64,000 nucleotides of DNA from NCBI GenBank assembly GCA_014841835.1, contig JACYUQ010000005.1:1-64000 (forward strand), written 5' to 3'. The position numbers and the translations under genes are program-made. The notes below the pieces were generated by a model, which saw only the letters and a program-made list of their open reading frames with translations, made no database searches and had not been told where the DNA came from. Below, in pieces: positions 17,352 through 26,673 of the stretch (position 1 is its first letter; each line of letters opens with the position of its first letter). The stretch comes from Oxalobacteraceae sp. CFBP 13730 (GTDB lineage Bacteria > Pseudomonadota > Gammaproteobacteria > Burkholderiales > Burkholderiaceae_D).

Positions 17352-17837
17352 TCAACCTGATGCCGGATTGCCGATCTTCTTCCAGATAGTCAACTTGTCA
17401 TCGAACGACATCTGCGCATTGGCTGGCGATGATGACGGCAATACCAGGGTGTCGAAGCCTGCCGTGCGAAAACGCTGCTCTGATTTTCCGGAGGTCTTGC
17501 CATTGAAGCAGACGCGCACGAGGTGCGGGCAGTGTCGCTCCAGAACGCTCAATTCATTGGCCTGAGCCTGGCGAATGGCAGCGTCAAGACTGCCCTCACG
17601 CTTGCAGGCAGCAACGGTGTCCCACAAGCCGATCTGGTGAGCAAGCAGGCGCGCCAAACGCCCATCGTAATCGGTATCGGCAAGAGGCTCACCGATCACT
17701 GCGGACATCAGCCGCCAGAACTGATTCCTTGGATGGGCGTAGTACTGCTTTGCCGCGAGTGACGCCTCACCGGGGAAACTGCCAAGAATGACAATACGGG
17801 TCCGTTCATCGACCACGGGAGGCAAGCCAACTAGCAT
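17352..17837 (-). CDS. DNA-deoxyinosine (hypoxanthine-DNA) glycosylase, UDG superfamily
   Basis: A 161-residue protein of the UDG superfamily family-6 type. The motif ILGSFPGEASLAAKQYYAHP, followed by RNQFW, is the signature, and a second motif (LVLPSSSPANAQMS) follows near the C-terminus. Family members remove hypoxanthine, the product of adenine deamination. The frame is open 43 codons upstream, but the ATG at 17837 gives the usual N-terminus (short lead followed by GLPPVVDERT) and the upstream residues do not look conserved. No ribosome site is convincing for either, so the start is moderately uncertain. Confidence 0.85.
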   Translation of the reverse strand: MLVGLPPVVDERTRIVILGSFPGEASLAAKQYYAHPRNQFWRLMSAVIGEPLADTDYDGRLARLLAHQIGLWDTVAACKREGSLDAAIRQAQANELSVLERHCPHLVRVCFNGKTSGKSEQRFRTAGFDTLVLPSSSPANAQMSFDDKLTIWKKIGNPASG

Positions 17838-18027
17838 GGGTACGGCGTCGTTCGCAGTGAATTGGTAGAAAGAACACGTGGCGTCGATGACGGGTGCAAG
17901 GCAGGTGAACACATGCTCGTGCGCCCGCCATGGCTGCATTGTAACGCTGCCACGCACACGCCGCACCGCAGCGGCGTGCGAATAACCGACCGCTGCCGTC
18001 AGCGGCCGGTCCGGCGACAGCGCCGCC

Positions 18028-19299
18028 CTACTTCATCCACACCGCGTAATTGCTGCCCGACGTCTGCAGCACCCAGCCCGTGCCGGCCGGGCTCCAGGCG
18101 TTCGGCCCGATCTTCATCGCGAGCTGGCGCGTGTTGCCCGTGACGACTGCCGCATACAATCCCTGCGCTGCCTGCTGGATCGCCACCGGCGACGTCGACG
18201 TCACGCCAGCCGCCCGGCGTGCTGCCATCAGCGCAGCGATCGGGGTCTTCAGGCCCCAGTTGTAGATGTGCGGGTAGTACACGGTCGGAATGCCCGGGTG
18301 GCTCAGCACATAGGCATAGCCTTCCATCACCGAACCGCATGGCACCGCCCAGTGGTTCTGGCCGTTGCCGCAGCTTTCGGACGGACCGGTGTCGTGGTTG
18401 TCGACGAAGGTCACTGCCATCGCCGGCCACCAGCCGATGGCGCCCTGCGGCTTGCCGGCGGCATCCTTCAGGCGCCAGTAGTTGCCGTTGGCCAGTGCGT
18501 CGTTGAGCAGGCCCTTGGTGGTGAAGTCGAATGCGCCGCAGCTGTTGCTGGTCCCGTTAATCCAGTTCATGATTTCCTGGCGGTGTGCATCGACGTTGTT
18601 CAGGTTCAGGTCGTTCCACAGCTCGCCGACACAGAACTCGGCGTTGAAGGCATTCGCATACTGCCCGACGTAGCTGGGGCTGAAGCCGCGTACATAGTCC
18701 ACCCGCATGCCGGTAAAGCCCACGGGTTTGAGCGTGTAGTTCAGCCACGTGGTGATGCCGTTCTGGACTTCGCCGACGTTGCGGTGGTCCAGGTCGCGCC
18801 CACCGTTGAAGCCGAGCGCCGTATCGGCGCTGCCCAGGCCGCAGTTGCACTCATCGTTGTTGACGATTGAATACGTGGTCCAGTTGGGATTGGTGAAATC
18901 CGACCAGCCGGTGGTGCCGACGCGGTGGTTGACGACGACGTCGGCCACGGCCTTGATGCCGCTGTTCGTGAAGGCGCGTACGACGTTGGTGAGCTCGGCC
19001 GAGCTGCCGTAGGCCGAATTCAGATTGTTCAGCTGGCGCGGCAGATAGCCTTGCGAGGCCGCCGAATCGGATGGCGGCGGGAACCAGACGTGGCTAAAGC
19101 CCATGGTCTTCAGCTCGCCAACATTGCCCTGCAGGGTGTTGTACCAGTTCGGGCTCCTGGCGCTCGACGAGTTCCAGTGGAAGCCCTGCAGCAGCACGGC
19201 AGAACTGTTACCCGCCTGGGCAGGCGGGGTGGCGGCCAGGGCCGGGTTGCTCAGTGCCACAACGCTGGTGGCAAGCATGGCGATGATGCTTTTCTTCAT
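18028..19299 (-). CDS. Secreted alpha-amylase (GH13)
   Basis: A 423-residue alpha-amylase with a signal peptide (cleavage near NPALAA). GH13 catalytic residues are visible: D201 in GMRVDYVRG (nucleophile), E226 in CVGELW (acid/base) and D303 in VDNHDTG; region I is ADVVVNHR. No starch-binding module follows, so this is a compact single-domain enzyme. The ATG at 19299 is preceded by a strong GGAGGAG; a longer frame to 19395 lacks a signal sequence. A LacI-type operator and promoter lie upstream, which suggests sugar-dependent control, although the cognate regulator is not in the window. Confidence 0.93.
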   Translation of the reverse strand: MKKSIIAMLATSVVALSNPALAATPPAQAGNSSAVLLQGFHWNSSSARSPNWYNTLQGNVGELKTMGFSHVWFPPPSDSAASQGYLPRQLNNLNSAYGSSAELTNVVRAFTNSGIKAVADVVVNHRVGTTGWSDFTNPNWTTYSIVNNDECNCGLGSADTALGFNGGRDLDHRNVGEVQNGITTWLNYTLKPVGFTGMRVDYVRGFSPSYVGQYANAFNAEFCVGELWNDLNLNNVDAHRQEIMNWINGTSNSCGAFDFTTKGLLNDALANGNYWRLKDAAGKPQGAIGWWPAMAVTFVDNHDTGPSESCGNGQNHWAVPCGSVMEGYAYVLSHPGIPTVYYPHIYNWGLKTPIAALMAARRAAGVTSTSPVAIQQAAQGLYAAVVTGNTRQLAMKIGPNAWSPAGTGWVLQTSGSNYAVWMK

Positions 19300-19380
19300 T
19301 TTGTCTCCTCCGGTGTAATTGATGTGTTTCAGTCCTTCAGGACATCGATGGACGTACTGTTGGTCACGTAGATAAACTAC

Positions 19381-19392
19381 GCAACCGGTTGC
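19381..19392 (-). promoter_or_regulatory. Palindromic LacI-family-type operator upstream of the amylase
   Basis: GCAACCGGTTGC is a perfect 12-base palindrome with a central CG, the pattern bound by many LacI-family sugar regulators. It lies 82 bases upstream of the amylase ATG and about 34 bases downstream of the candidate -10, where a bound repressor would block transcription. Confidence 0.5.
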
Positions 19393-19425
19393 CATGGTCT
19401 CTGAGCGGACACTTTCGGCCCACAG

Positions 19426-19454
19426 ATTCTGTTCTTGTCATTTAACCGAGTCAA
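19426..19454 (-). promoter_or_regulatory. Candidate sigma-70 promoter for the amylase
   Basis: On the minus strand TTGACT (19454-19449) and CAGAAT (19431-19426) are 17 bases apart. Transcription would begin near 19419 and give a leader of about 120 bases that contains the operator. Confidence 0.45.
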
Positions 19455-19492
19455 TTGAATCTGAATATTTTTGTAGTTTTGCTACACGGACG

Positions 19493-19527
19493 AAAAAAAG
19501 CGGCGGTGCGTTCACACGCACCGCCGC
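19493..19527 (-). terminator. Rho-independent terminator of the RND efflux operon
   Basis: On the minus strand an 11-bp stem GCGGCGGTGCG/CGCACCGCCGC with a 6-base loop is followed by a run of seven T. It begins 28 bases after the outer-membrane channel gene stops. Confidence 0.85.
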
Positions 19528-19554
19528 AAAGGGCAAACAACTTTTATACGGGGA

Positions 19555-21048
19555 TCAGCGTTGCGCCACCGCCGCATTCACCGGCTGCGTCGCATCCCAA
19601 CCGCCGCCCAGTGCGCGAATCAGCGCCACTGTCGTCAATGCGCGCTCACCGCGCAACTGCACTGCCGTACGCTCCACGACCGCCAGGTTGCGCTGCGCGT
19701 CGAGCAGTTCGAGGTAGCTCGACCGGCCGGCGTCGTACAGCTTCTGCGCCAGATCGGCCGAGCGACGTGCCGACACCACGGCCGCGTCGATCTCACCGGC
19801 CTGCCCTGCCAGGATGCGCAGGCCGGCCAGATTGTCCTCGACCTCGGCAAACGCCACCAGCACGCTCTGACGGTAGGTGCCCACCGATTCCTCGAGCACC
19901 GCTTCGCTGCGCACGATGTTGTTGCGGTTGCGACCACCGTCGATGATCGGCATCGAGGCCAGCGCCCCGAGCACCCACGAACGGCTGCTCCACTTGAACA
20001 CTTCCGAGAACACGCCGCCCACGCCGCCGCCATCGGCATTGATGGTCAAGGCCGGGAACATCGCCGCGCGCGCCACGCCGATGCGGGCGTTCGACGCTTC
20101 CATCGCACGCTGGGCGGCGACGATGTCGGGCCGGCGCTCGAGCAGCGACGACGGCAGGCCGGCAGGAATCGCCGGCATCAGGCTCGCATCGAGCAGCGGG
20201 CTCGGACCAGCCACGTAATCGGCTGCGGGTTTGCCCAGCAAGACCGCCAGTGCATGCTCGGTCGTGGCGCGCTGGCGCTGCACGCCGATGGCTTCGGCGC
20301 GCGCCGTGGACAGCTCGGTGCGGGCGCGCGACAGGTCGAATTCACCGATGTCGCCCAGGTCGAAGCGGCGCTGCGTGACCTTGATGCTTTCTTCACGCAG
20401 GCGCACCGTGTCGGCCAGCGTCACCAGTTCGGCATCGAGTGCGCGCAGCCTGAAATAGGTCTGCGCAACGTCGGCCTGCAAGGCCAGCAGCACCGAGCGG
20501 AAGTTGGCGTCGGACGTCGCCGCATCGCTGCGCGCTGCCGACACGCCGGCTGCCACGCGGCCGAACAGATCGACCTCGTAGCTGGCCGACAGGCGCGCGC
20601 TGTAGCTGGTATACGCCTCATTCCCCACACCTTGCGGCAGGTTCGATTCGCGTGGCGACAGGCGTGCACGCTGGGCGCCGATGCCCACGCCGACCTGCGG
20701 GATACGGTCCGCTTCGGCGATGCCGGCAATCGCGCGCGCCTGCTTGACGCGGCTGGCCGCAACCGACAGGTTGGCGTTGTTGGTGGCGGCTTCGTCGATC
20801 AGCGCGGTCAGCGCCGGATCGTTGAAGGCCAGCCACCACTGACCGCGCGGCTGCTGCTCGGCCGGCTGCGCCGGCTTCCAGCGCGCGCCGTCGATGCCGG
20901 CTACTTCTGCTGCCGGCGCTGGTGCCTGCGACTCGCGGAAGGCGTCCGGCGTGGCCACGTGCGGCTGCACGAAGTCCGGCGTGGCGCAGGCCGTCAGCAG
21001 CAGCGCCGCCAGCAGGGGCGCGACGCCCTTTGCAATCATCGTATTCAT
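19555..21048 (-). CDS. RND efflux outer-membrane channel lipoprotein (NodT/OprM family)
   Basis: A 497-residue outer-membrane factor. The signal peptide ends with the lipobox LLTAC near residue 21. Two repeats of the TolC fold are visible, with LSVAASRVKQARAIAGIAEADRIPQVGVG as the helical-barrel signature region and RRPDIVAAQRAMEASNARIGVARAAMFPALT in the second repeat. It completes the tripartite pump: its start overlaps the pump's stop by 1 base, and a terminator follows. Closest type by composition is OprN/OprM. Confidence 0.92.
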   Translation of the reverse strand: MNTMIAKGVAPLLAALLLTACATPDFVQPHVATPDAFRESQAPAPAAEVAGIDGARWKPAQPAEQQPRGQWWLAFNDPALTALIDEAATNNANLSVAASRVKQARAIAGIAEADRIPQVGVGIGAQRARLSPRESNLPQGVGNEAYTSYSARLSASYEVDLFGRVAAGVSAARSDAATSDANFRSVLLALQADVAQTYFRLRALDAELVTLADTVRLREESIKVTQRRFDLGDIGEFDLSRARTELSTARAEAIGVQRQRATTEHALAVLLGKPAADYVAGPSPLLDASLMPAIPAGLPSSLLERRPDIVAAQRAMEASNARIGVARAAMFPALTINADGGGVGGVFSEVFKWSSRSWVLGALASMPIIDGGRNRNNIVRSEAVLEESVGTYRQSVLVAFAEVEDNLAGLRILAGQAGEIDAAVVSARRSADLAQKLYDAGRSSYLELLDAQRNLAVVERTAVQLRGERALTTVALIRALGGGWDATQPVNAAVAQR

Positions 21049-24000
21049 CAGTGCACTCCTTCTGCGCTGTGCGCCACCGCAGGCGCGGTGTGCACGGGTT
21101 TTTCAAAACGCTTGGCCAGCGAGCGCAGTAACACATAGAACAGCGGCGTGAGGAACAGGCCGAAGAAGGTCACGCCCAGCATGCCCCAGAACACGGCGAC
21201 ACCGATGGCATGACGCATCTCGGCGCCGGCACCGCTCGAGAACACCAGCGGCACCACGCCGGCGATGAACGCGATCGACGTCATCAGGATCGGCCGCAGG
21301 CGCAGGCGGCTCGCCTCCAGTGCTGCTTCGACGACGCTGCGGCCATGGTCTTCCAGCTCGCGGGCAAATTCGACAATCAGGATCGCGTTCTTCGACGCCA
21401 GGCCGACCAGCACGAACAGCGCGATCTGCGTGAACACATTGTTGTCGCCACCGGTGAGCTTGACGCCGATGAGCGCGCACAGGATCGACATCGGCACGAT
21501 CAGGATCACCGACAGCGGCAGCGTCCAGCTTTCGTACTGGGCCGCCAGCACCAGGAATACCAGCAGCACGCACAGCGGGAACACATAGATCATCGTGTTA
21601 CCCGACAAAACGTCCTGGTAGGTCAGCTCGGTCCACTCATACGACACGCCCTTCGGCAGCACTTCTTTCGCGATGCGTTCCATCGCCGCCTGCGCCTGGC
21701 CGGACGACACGCCGGGCGCCGCGCCGCCATTCATCTCGGCCGAAACATAGCCGTTGTAGCGCGTCACGCGATCCGGACCATACGTGTCCTTCACACGCAT
21801 CATCGACGACAGCGGAATCATTTCGCCCGTATTGCTGCGCACCTTGAACTGCTCGATCTGCTCGCGCTGCGAACGGAACGGCGCGTCGGCCTGCACCCGC
21901 ACCTGATACGTGCGGCCGAACTGGTTGAAGTCGTTCACGTACAGCGAGCCCAGATTCACCTGCAAGGTCTGGTTGATGCTCGCCAGCGGCACGCCCAGCT
22001 GCTTGGCTTTCACCCGATCGATGTCGGCGTACAGCTGCGGCACGTTGATCTGGAAGCCCGAGAACACGCCGGCCAGTTCCGGCGTCTGCGCGGCCTTGGC
22101 CGTCAGTGCCTGGACTGCCTTGTTCAGCTCTTCGTAGCCGACGTTGCCGCGGTCTTCGATCATCATCTTGAAGCCGCCCGTCGTACCGAGGCCATTGACC
22201 GGCGGTGGCGACAGCACCATCACGAATGCATCTTCGACGGCGCCCATGCGCTTGTTGATCTCGGCGGCGATGGCTTCGGCGCTTTTCGCCTTGTCCTTGC
22301 GCTGGTCGAACGACTTCAGGCCGACGAACACGATGCCGGCGTTCGGCGCATTGGTAAAGCCGTTGATCGACAGGCCCGGGAAGGCGATCGACGATTCGAC
22401 ACCGGGAATCTCCTGGGCGATCTTCGACATCTGGCGGATCACGGCGTCGGTGCGGTCGAGCGAGGCGGCGTCCGGCAGTTGCGCGAAGCCGATCAGGTAC
22501 GCCTTGTCCTGCGGTGGCACGAAGCCCGGCGGCACCGCCTTGAACATGAACACCGCAGCCACAGCCAGCGCCAGGTAGACAGCAACCGAAGCGCTCTTGC
22601 GACGCAGGACACCCTTCACGCCATGTTCATAGCGCACCGACGAGCGGCCGAAGAAGCGGTTGAAGGCACCGAAGAAGCGGCCCAGCACGGCGTCGATCAT
22701 GCGCGTCAGGCGGTCTTTCGGTGCATTGTGCGGTTTCAGCAAGGCAGCCGACAGGGCCGGCGCCAGCGTCAGCGAAGCGAAGGCCGAGATCACGGTCGAA
22801 ATCGCGATGGTCAGTGCAAACTGGCGATAGAACTGGCCGGTCAGGCCCGACACGAACGCGATCGGTACGAACACGGCGCACAGCACCAGCGCGATGGCGA
22901 TGATCGGGCCGCTGACTTCTTTCATGGCCTGGATGGTTGCGTCGCGCGGATTCAAGCCATCGGCGATATTGCGCTCGACGTTTTCCACCACCACGATCGC
23001 ATCGTCGACCACGATACCGATGGCCAGCACGAGGCCGAACAGCGACAGCGTATTGATCGAGAAACCGAAGGCCAGCATCACGGCAAAGGTACCGACCACC
23101 GACACCGGCACGGCCAGCAGCGGAATGATCGAGGCGCGCCAGGTCTGCAGGAAGATGATCACCACCAGCGCGACCAACACGACCGCTTCGAACAGCGTCA
23201 CGATGACCGAGTTGATCGACTCGCGCACGAACTGGGTCGGGTCATACACGATCGAGTACTTGACGCCTTCCGGGAATTCCTGCGACAGCGCTTCCATCGT
23301 CGTGCGCACGTCGGCGGACAGCTGCAGATCGTTCGCGCCAGGGGCAGCGAAGATCGGGATCGCGACGGCCGACTTGTTGTTCAGCAGCGAACGCAGTGCG
23401 TACGAGCTCGAACCGAGTTCCATGCGCGCGACATCCTTGAGCAGCGTGGTGCCGCCTTCGGCATTGGTCTTGAGGATGATGTCGCCGAATTCGTCGGTGC
23501 TCTGCAGGCGGCCCTGCGTGTTGACGGTCAGCTGGAAGTCGGCGTCCTTGGCCGGACCCTGGCCGATCACGCCGGCTGCGACCTGCACGTTCTGTTCGCG
23601 GATCGCGTCGATGACGTCACCAGCGGTCAAGCCGCGCGCGGCGACCTTCTGCGGATCGAGCCAGATACGCATCGCGTAGTCGCCCGAGCCGAACAGCTGG
23701 ACTTCGCCCATGCCCTTGATGCGGGCCAGCTGGTCCTTCACGTTCAGCACCGCGTAGTTGCGCAGGTACAGGTCGTCGTAGCGGCCATCCGGGGAATTCA
23801 GGTGGACCACCATCGTCAGGTTCGGCGACGACTTCACGGTCGTCACGCCGATCTGGCGCACTTCTTCGGGCAGCCGTGGCAGCGCGCGCTGGACCCGGTT
23901 CTGCACCGCGGTCTCGGCCTGCTCGACATTGGTGCCGATTTTAAACGTGACGGTCAGCGCCAGCGCGCCGTCGGACGTGTTTTGCGATGACATGTACAGC

Positions 24001-24230
24001 ATGTCTTCGACGCCGTTGATCTGCTCTTCCAGTGGCGTGGCCACCGTTTCGGCGATGACCTTCGGGTTCGCGCCCGGATACTGGGCGCGCACCACGACGG
24101 ATGGCGGCGTGACTTCGGGATACTCGGAAATCGGCAGCATGAAGATCGAGATCAGGCCGGCGACAAAGATGATCACCGACAGCACGACCGCGAAGATCGG
24201 TTTGTCGACAAAGAATTTAGGAAAGTTCAT
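21048..24230 (-). CDS. RND multidrug efflux permease (HAE1 family, MexF/AcrB-like)
   Basis: A 1,060-residue inner-membrane pump with the duplicated architecture of the hydrophobe/amphiphile efflux family: TM1 at the N-terminus (FFVDKPIFAVVLSVIIF), large periplasmic loops, and the proton-relay VVDDAIVVVENV in TM4. The Gln-rich drug-binding motifs and the C-terminal GMLGVTFFGLFLTPLFYV are standard. It exports drugs or metabolites using the proton gradient. It is the middle gene of an operon whose adaptor ends 6 bases upstream. By relation to the adaptor and a nearby LysR gene it resembles MexEF-OprN type systems; that assignment is inference. Confidence 0.94.
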   Translation of the reverse strand: MNFPKFFVDKPIFAVVLSVIIFVAGLISIFMLPISEYPEVTPPSVVVRAQYPGANPKVIAETVATPLEEQINGVEDMLYMSSQNTSDGALALTVTFKIGTNVEQAETAVQNRVQRALPRLPEEVRQIGVTTVKSSPNLTMVVHLNSPDGRYDDLYLRNYAVLNVKDQLARIKGMGEVQLFGSGDYAMRIWLDPQKVAARGLTAGDVIDAIREQNVQVAAGVIGQGPAKDADFQLTVNTQGRLQSTDEFGDIILKTNAEGGTTLLKDVARMELGSSSYALRSLLNNKSAVAIPIFAAPGANDLQLSADVRTTMEALSQEFPEGVKYSIVYDPTQFVRESINSVIVTLFEAVVLVALVVIIFLQTWRASIIPLLAVPVSVVGTFAVMLAFGFSINTLSLFGLVLAIGIVVDDAIVVVENVERNIADGLNPRDATIQAMKEVSGPIIAIALVLCAVFVPIAFVSGLTGQFYRQFALTIAISTVISAFASLTLAPALSAALLKPHNAPKDRLTRMIDAVLGRFFGAFNRFFGRSSVRYEHGVKGVLRRKSASVAVYLALAVAAVFMFKAVPPGFVPPQDKAYLIGFAQLPDAASLDRTDAVIRQMSKIAQEIPGVESSIAFPGLSINGFTNAPNAGIVFVGLKSFDQRKDKAKSAEAIAAEINKRMGAVEDAFVMVLSPPPVNGLGTTGGFKMMIEDRGNVGYEELNKAVQALTAKAAQTPELAGVFSGFQINVPQLYADIDRVKAKQLGVPLASINQTLQVNLGSLYVNDFNQFGRTYQVRVQADAPFRSQREQIEQFKVRSNTGEMIPLSSMMRVKDTYGPDRVTRYNGYVSAEMNGGAAPGVSSGQAQAAMERIAKEVLPKGVSYEWTELTYQDVLSGNTMIYVFPLCVLLVFLVLAAQYESWTLPLSVILIVPMSILCALIGVKLTGGDNNVFTQIALFVLVGLASKNAILIVEFARELEDHGRSVVEAALEASRLRLRPILMTSIAFIAGVVPLVFSSGAGAEMRHAIGVAVFWGMLGVTFFGLFLTPLFYVLLRSLAKRFEKPVHTAPAVAHSAEGVH

Positions 24231-24236
24231 GGTGAC

Positions 24237-25436
24237 TTATGCTCCCGTTGCGGCCGCTGGGGTGGCTGCGGCCGCAGCCGGTGCGGCGGTGGCCACCATC
24301 GGCACGACCTGCGCGGCGATCGGGGCGCCCGGGCGCACGCGCTGCAGGCCGTTCACGACGATCTTCTCGCCTGGTTTCAGGCCTTCGCGCACGATGCGCA
24401 AGCCATCGTCCAGGGGCCCGAGTTTGACGCTGCGGTATTCGGCCTTGCCGTCCTTGTCGACGACGTAGACGAACTTGCGGTCCTGGTCGGTGTTGATGGC
24501 GCGGTCGACGATCAGGATCTGCGGGGTCGGCGCACCGCCGGCGATCTGCACGCGGGCAAAGAGGCCCGGCGCCAGCGCGCGGTCGGTGTTGGCCAGCGTG
24601 GCGCGCATGCGCACGCTGCCGCTGCGGCTGTCGAGCTGGTTGTCGACGAATTCGAGCTTGCCGCTGTGCGGGAAGCCTTCTTCGCCGGCCAGGCCCACCT
24701 TCACGTCCATCGGCTGGCCGGCGTTGGTGCGGCGCGACACGCGCAGGTAGGTGGATTCATCGCCATCGAAGCTGGCGTAGATGCGTTCGAGCGAGACCAC
24801 CGAAGTCAGGACTGCGGTGGCGTCCACCAGGTTGCCCAGGGTGATTTCGGCTTTCGACACGCGGCCGTCGATCGGCGACGTGACGCGGGTGTAGGCCAGG
24901 TTCAGGCGCGCCGTTTCGTGCTCGGCCTGGGCGGCGCGCACGCTCGCATCCAGTTCCTTCTGGCCGGCCGAACGTTCGTCGAACTCGCGCTGGGCGATGG
25001 CCTTGTCGGCCAGCAGAAGTTCGGCGCGCTGCAGTTCAAGGCGGGCCAGGCCGGCGCGTGCCTGCGCCGCAGCGGCGACGGCCTTGGTGCGGTCCGCTTC
25101 GGCCTGATAAGGCCGTGGGTCGATCACAAACAGGACCTCACCCTTTTTCACTTCGGCGCCCGGCTTGAAGTTCACAGCCGTGATGTAGCCCGACACGCGG
25201 GGGCGGATTGCAACGACCTCGATCGCTTCCAGGCGACCGGAGAATTCCTGCGTTTCCGTCACGGCGCGCTGGATGACGACCGCGCTCGTGACTGGCGGCG
25301 CACTCGGTGCTGCCGCTGCCGGTGCGTCGTCGCTGGTGGCGTCCGCGCAGCCGGTGATACCGGCGCCCGCGAGACCTGCGATTGCCAGCGCGGCGATGAT
25401 GACGCGCAGTTTGCCCATCCCTGATTGGTTATTCAT
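24237..25436 (-). CDS. RND efflux periplasmic adaptor lipoprotein
   Basis: A 399-residue membrane-fusion protein. The signal peptide ends at GITGC (lipidated Cys near 30). The lipoyl halves (VVAIRPRVSGYITAVNFKPGAEVKKGEVLFVIDPRPYQ and VTSPIDGRVSKAEITLGNLVD regions) flank an alpha-helical hairpin with Gln/Ala-rich heptads, followed by the beta-barrel and membrane-proximal domain. It links the permease to the outer-membrane channel. It heads the operon; a GAGGG ribosome site precedes the ATG. The C-terminus is Ala-rich. Confidence 0.92.
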   Translation of the reverse strand: MNNQSGMGKLRVIIAALAIAGLAGAGITGCADATSDDAPAAAAPSAPPVTSAVVIQRAVTETQEFSGRLEAIEVVAIRPRVSGYITAVNFKPGAEVKKGEVLFVIDPRPYQAEADRTKAVAAAAQARAGLARLELQRAELLLADKAIAQREFDERSAGQKELDASVRAAQAEHETARLNLAYTRVTSPIDGRVSKAEITLGNLVDATAVLTSVVSLERIYASFDGDESTYLRVSRRTNAGQPMDVKVGLAGEEGFPHSGKLEFVDNQLDSRSGSVRMRATLANTDRALAPGLFARVQIAGGAPTPQILIVDRAINTDQDRKFVYVVDKDGKAEYRSVKLGPLDDGLRIVREGLKPGEKIVVNGLQRVRPGAPIAAQVVPMVATAAPAAAAATPAAATGA

Positions 25437-25718
25437 GATTAACCCTCTTATTAGAAACGATGAAATACGACGATGAAAAAAAAGACAATAGAACCCCGTC
25501 CCGCGTCGCTGGCATGTCGGGCCAGACGAAACGCAGGCAAAACGAATCCCCTTCCGCGCCGGGGCGTGGAAAAATTTCTGTTATCTGATGTAGGGCCGGT
25601 GGTTTAGTCCGGCGGGTGGCGGTGCGTTATCTGCAGAGCAGGTGCTGCAGCTGGGCTTTGTGATTCATTTGCACTCTCTTATTGTGATGAACTCTTACTT
25701 ACCGTCCTGGGGGCACCT
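25437..25718. other. Promoter region of the RND operon, no gene seen
   Basis: 282 bases without a plausible gene on either strand. It must hold the minus-strand promoter for the efflux operon, but I see no -35/-10 pair that stands out. An A-rich stretch (25475-25485) lies about 40 bases upstream of the adaptor gene. Confidence 0.5.
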
Positions 25719-25816
25719 GTAGGGTGGACGGCTACGCCGTCCACGCGTTCACATTCACGCGATTATGAGACGCTGTCGTTCGTCGAACGCGTGGACGGGG
25801 AACCCGACCACCCTAC
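25719..25816. repeat. Composite inverted repeat, GTAGGGTGGACGG family
   Basis: Two copies of the same unit face each other. The left copy begins GTAGGGTGGACGG and ends CGTCCACGCGTTC (25750); the right copy begins GAACGCGTGGACGG (25785) and ends CCACCCTAC (25816). Arms of the outer palindrome pair over at least 9 bases at each end. A single related copy occurs at 37534-37564, so this is an interspersed element and not a unique terminator. It lies just after the stop of the alpha/beta-hydrolase gene. Confidence 0.75.
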
Positions 25817-25827
25817 GCCCTACCGGG

Positions 25828-26673
25828 TCAGGCGCCCTGCCGCCCCTCCAGCCGCGCCAGGAAGTTGGCAATCTCGCCCATCGCCTGCCATTTGCAGGCG
25901 CATTCATTGCGGCCGTTCGGGTCTTGCAGATCGGCGGGCGCCATGCGCCGCACCGTGGTGCAGATGCCTGCATTGATCAGTTTTGCACCATACAGCTCGG
26001 CTTCGTCGCGCAGCGGGTCGTCCTCGGCCGACAGGATCAGCGCCGGCGCCAGGTTCTTCAGGCGGCTCGAATGCAGCGGCGCCGCGTACGGATGCGAGCG
26101 GTCAGCGGCATGGGGCAAATAGCCGCGATAGGCTTCGGCGCAGATCGTGGCGGCCTTTTCGCGGTCGGAGCATTGCGTGAGCTGGCGCATCGAACCGGTG
26201 CTCAGGGCCGGATCGAGCATCGGCATGACCAGGATCTGGCCAGCGAGTGCCGGACCACCACGATCACGCGACATCAGCGCGCACACGGCCGCCAGGTTGG
26301 CGCCGGCTTCGATGCCGGCCGTCACCAGGAGTTTGCCGTTCCAGCCAAGCTTGGTCTTGTTCTTCTTGGCCCACTGCAGCACTGCATGCGCATCCTCGAC
26401 GGCGGCCGGGAACGGGCTGACGGTGGCCAGCGTGTAGCTCGGCGCCAGTACCAGCGGCAGGTGATCGCATTCGGCCAGCGAGCGCAGGAAGTCGTCCGCC
26501 TCGTCGAGGTCGCCGCTGTCGAAGCCGCCGCCGTGGTAGAACACAACCAGCATGTCGCGCTTGGCCGCCGGACCGGCGGCGTACAGGCGCGCGGGCAGCG
26601 GGCCGGTGGCACCCGCGACTTCGAGGTCGCGTACCTTCAGCGCGCGCTCCGGCATGTCGCCCACGGCATTCAT
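25828..26673 (-). CDS. Alpha/beta-hydrolase-fold protein lacking the catalytic serine
   Basis: A 281-residue protein that matches the hormone-sensitive-lipase group of alpha/beta hydrolases: the oxyanion motif HGGGFDSGD (about residue 47) and SFPAAVEDAHAVLQWA-like spacing are present. The nucleophile elbow, normally GDSAG, reads GIEAG (in TAGIEAGANLAA), so the serine is Glu. The acid SAEDDPLRDEAE is kept, but no clear catalytic His follows. It is therefore probably a binding or regulatory protein, or has another chemistry. Its start overlaps the stop of a small upstream gene by 4 bases, and both are divergent from a LysR gene. Confidence 0.8.
   Translation of the reverse strand: MNAVGDMPERALKVRDLEVAGATGPLPARLYAAGPAAKRDMLVVFYHGGGFDSGDLDEADDFLRSLAECDHLPLVLAPSYTLATVSPFPAAVEDAHAVLQWAKKNKTKLGWNGKLLVTAGIEAGANLAAVCALMSRDRGGPALAGQILVMPMLDPALSTGSMRQLTQCSDREKAATICAEAYRGYLPHAADRSHPYAAPLHSSRLKNLAPALILSAEDDPLRDEAELYGAKLINAGICTTVRRMAPADLQDPNGRNECACKWQAMGEIANFLARLEGRQGA

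Noticed and set aside
21210..23990. A 926-codon open frame antisense to the RND permease
   Set aside because: Its product is a low-complexity His/Arg/Gln string, and the minus-strand permease is complete with all motifs.
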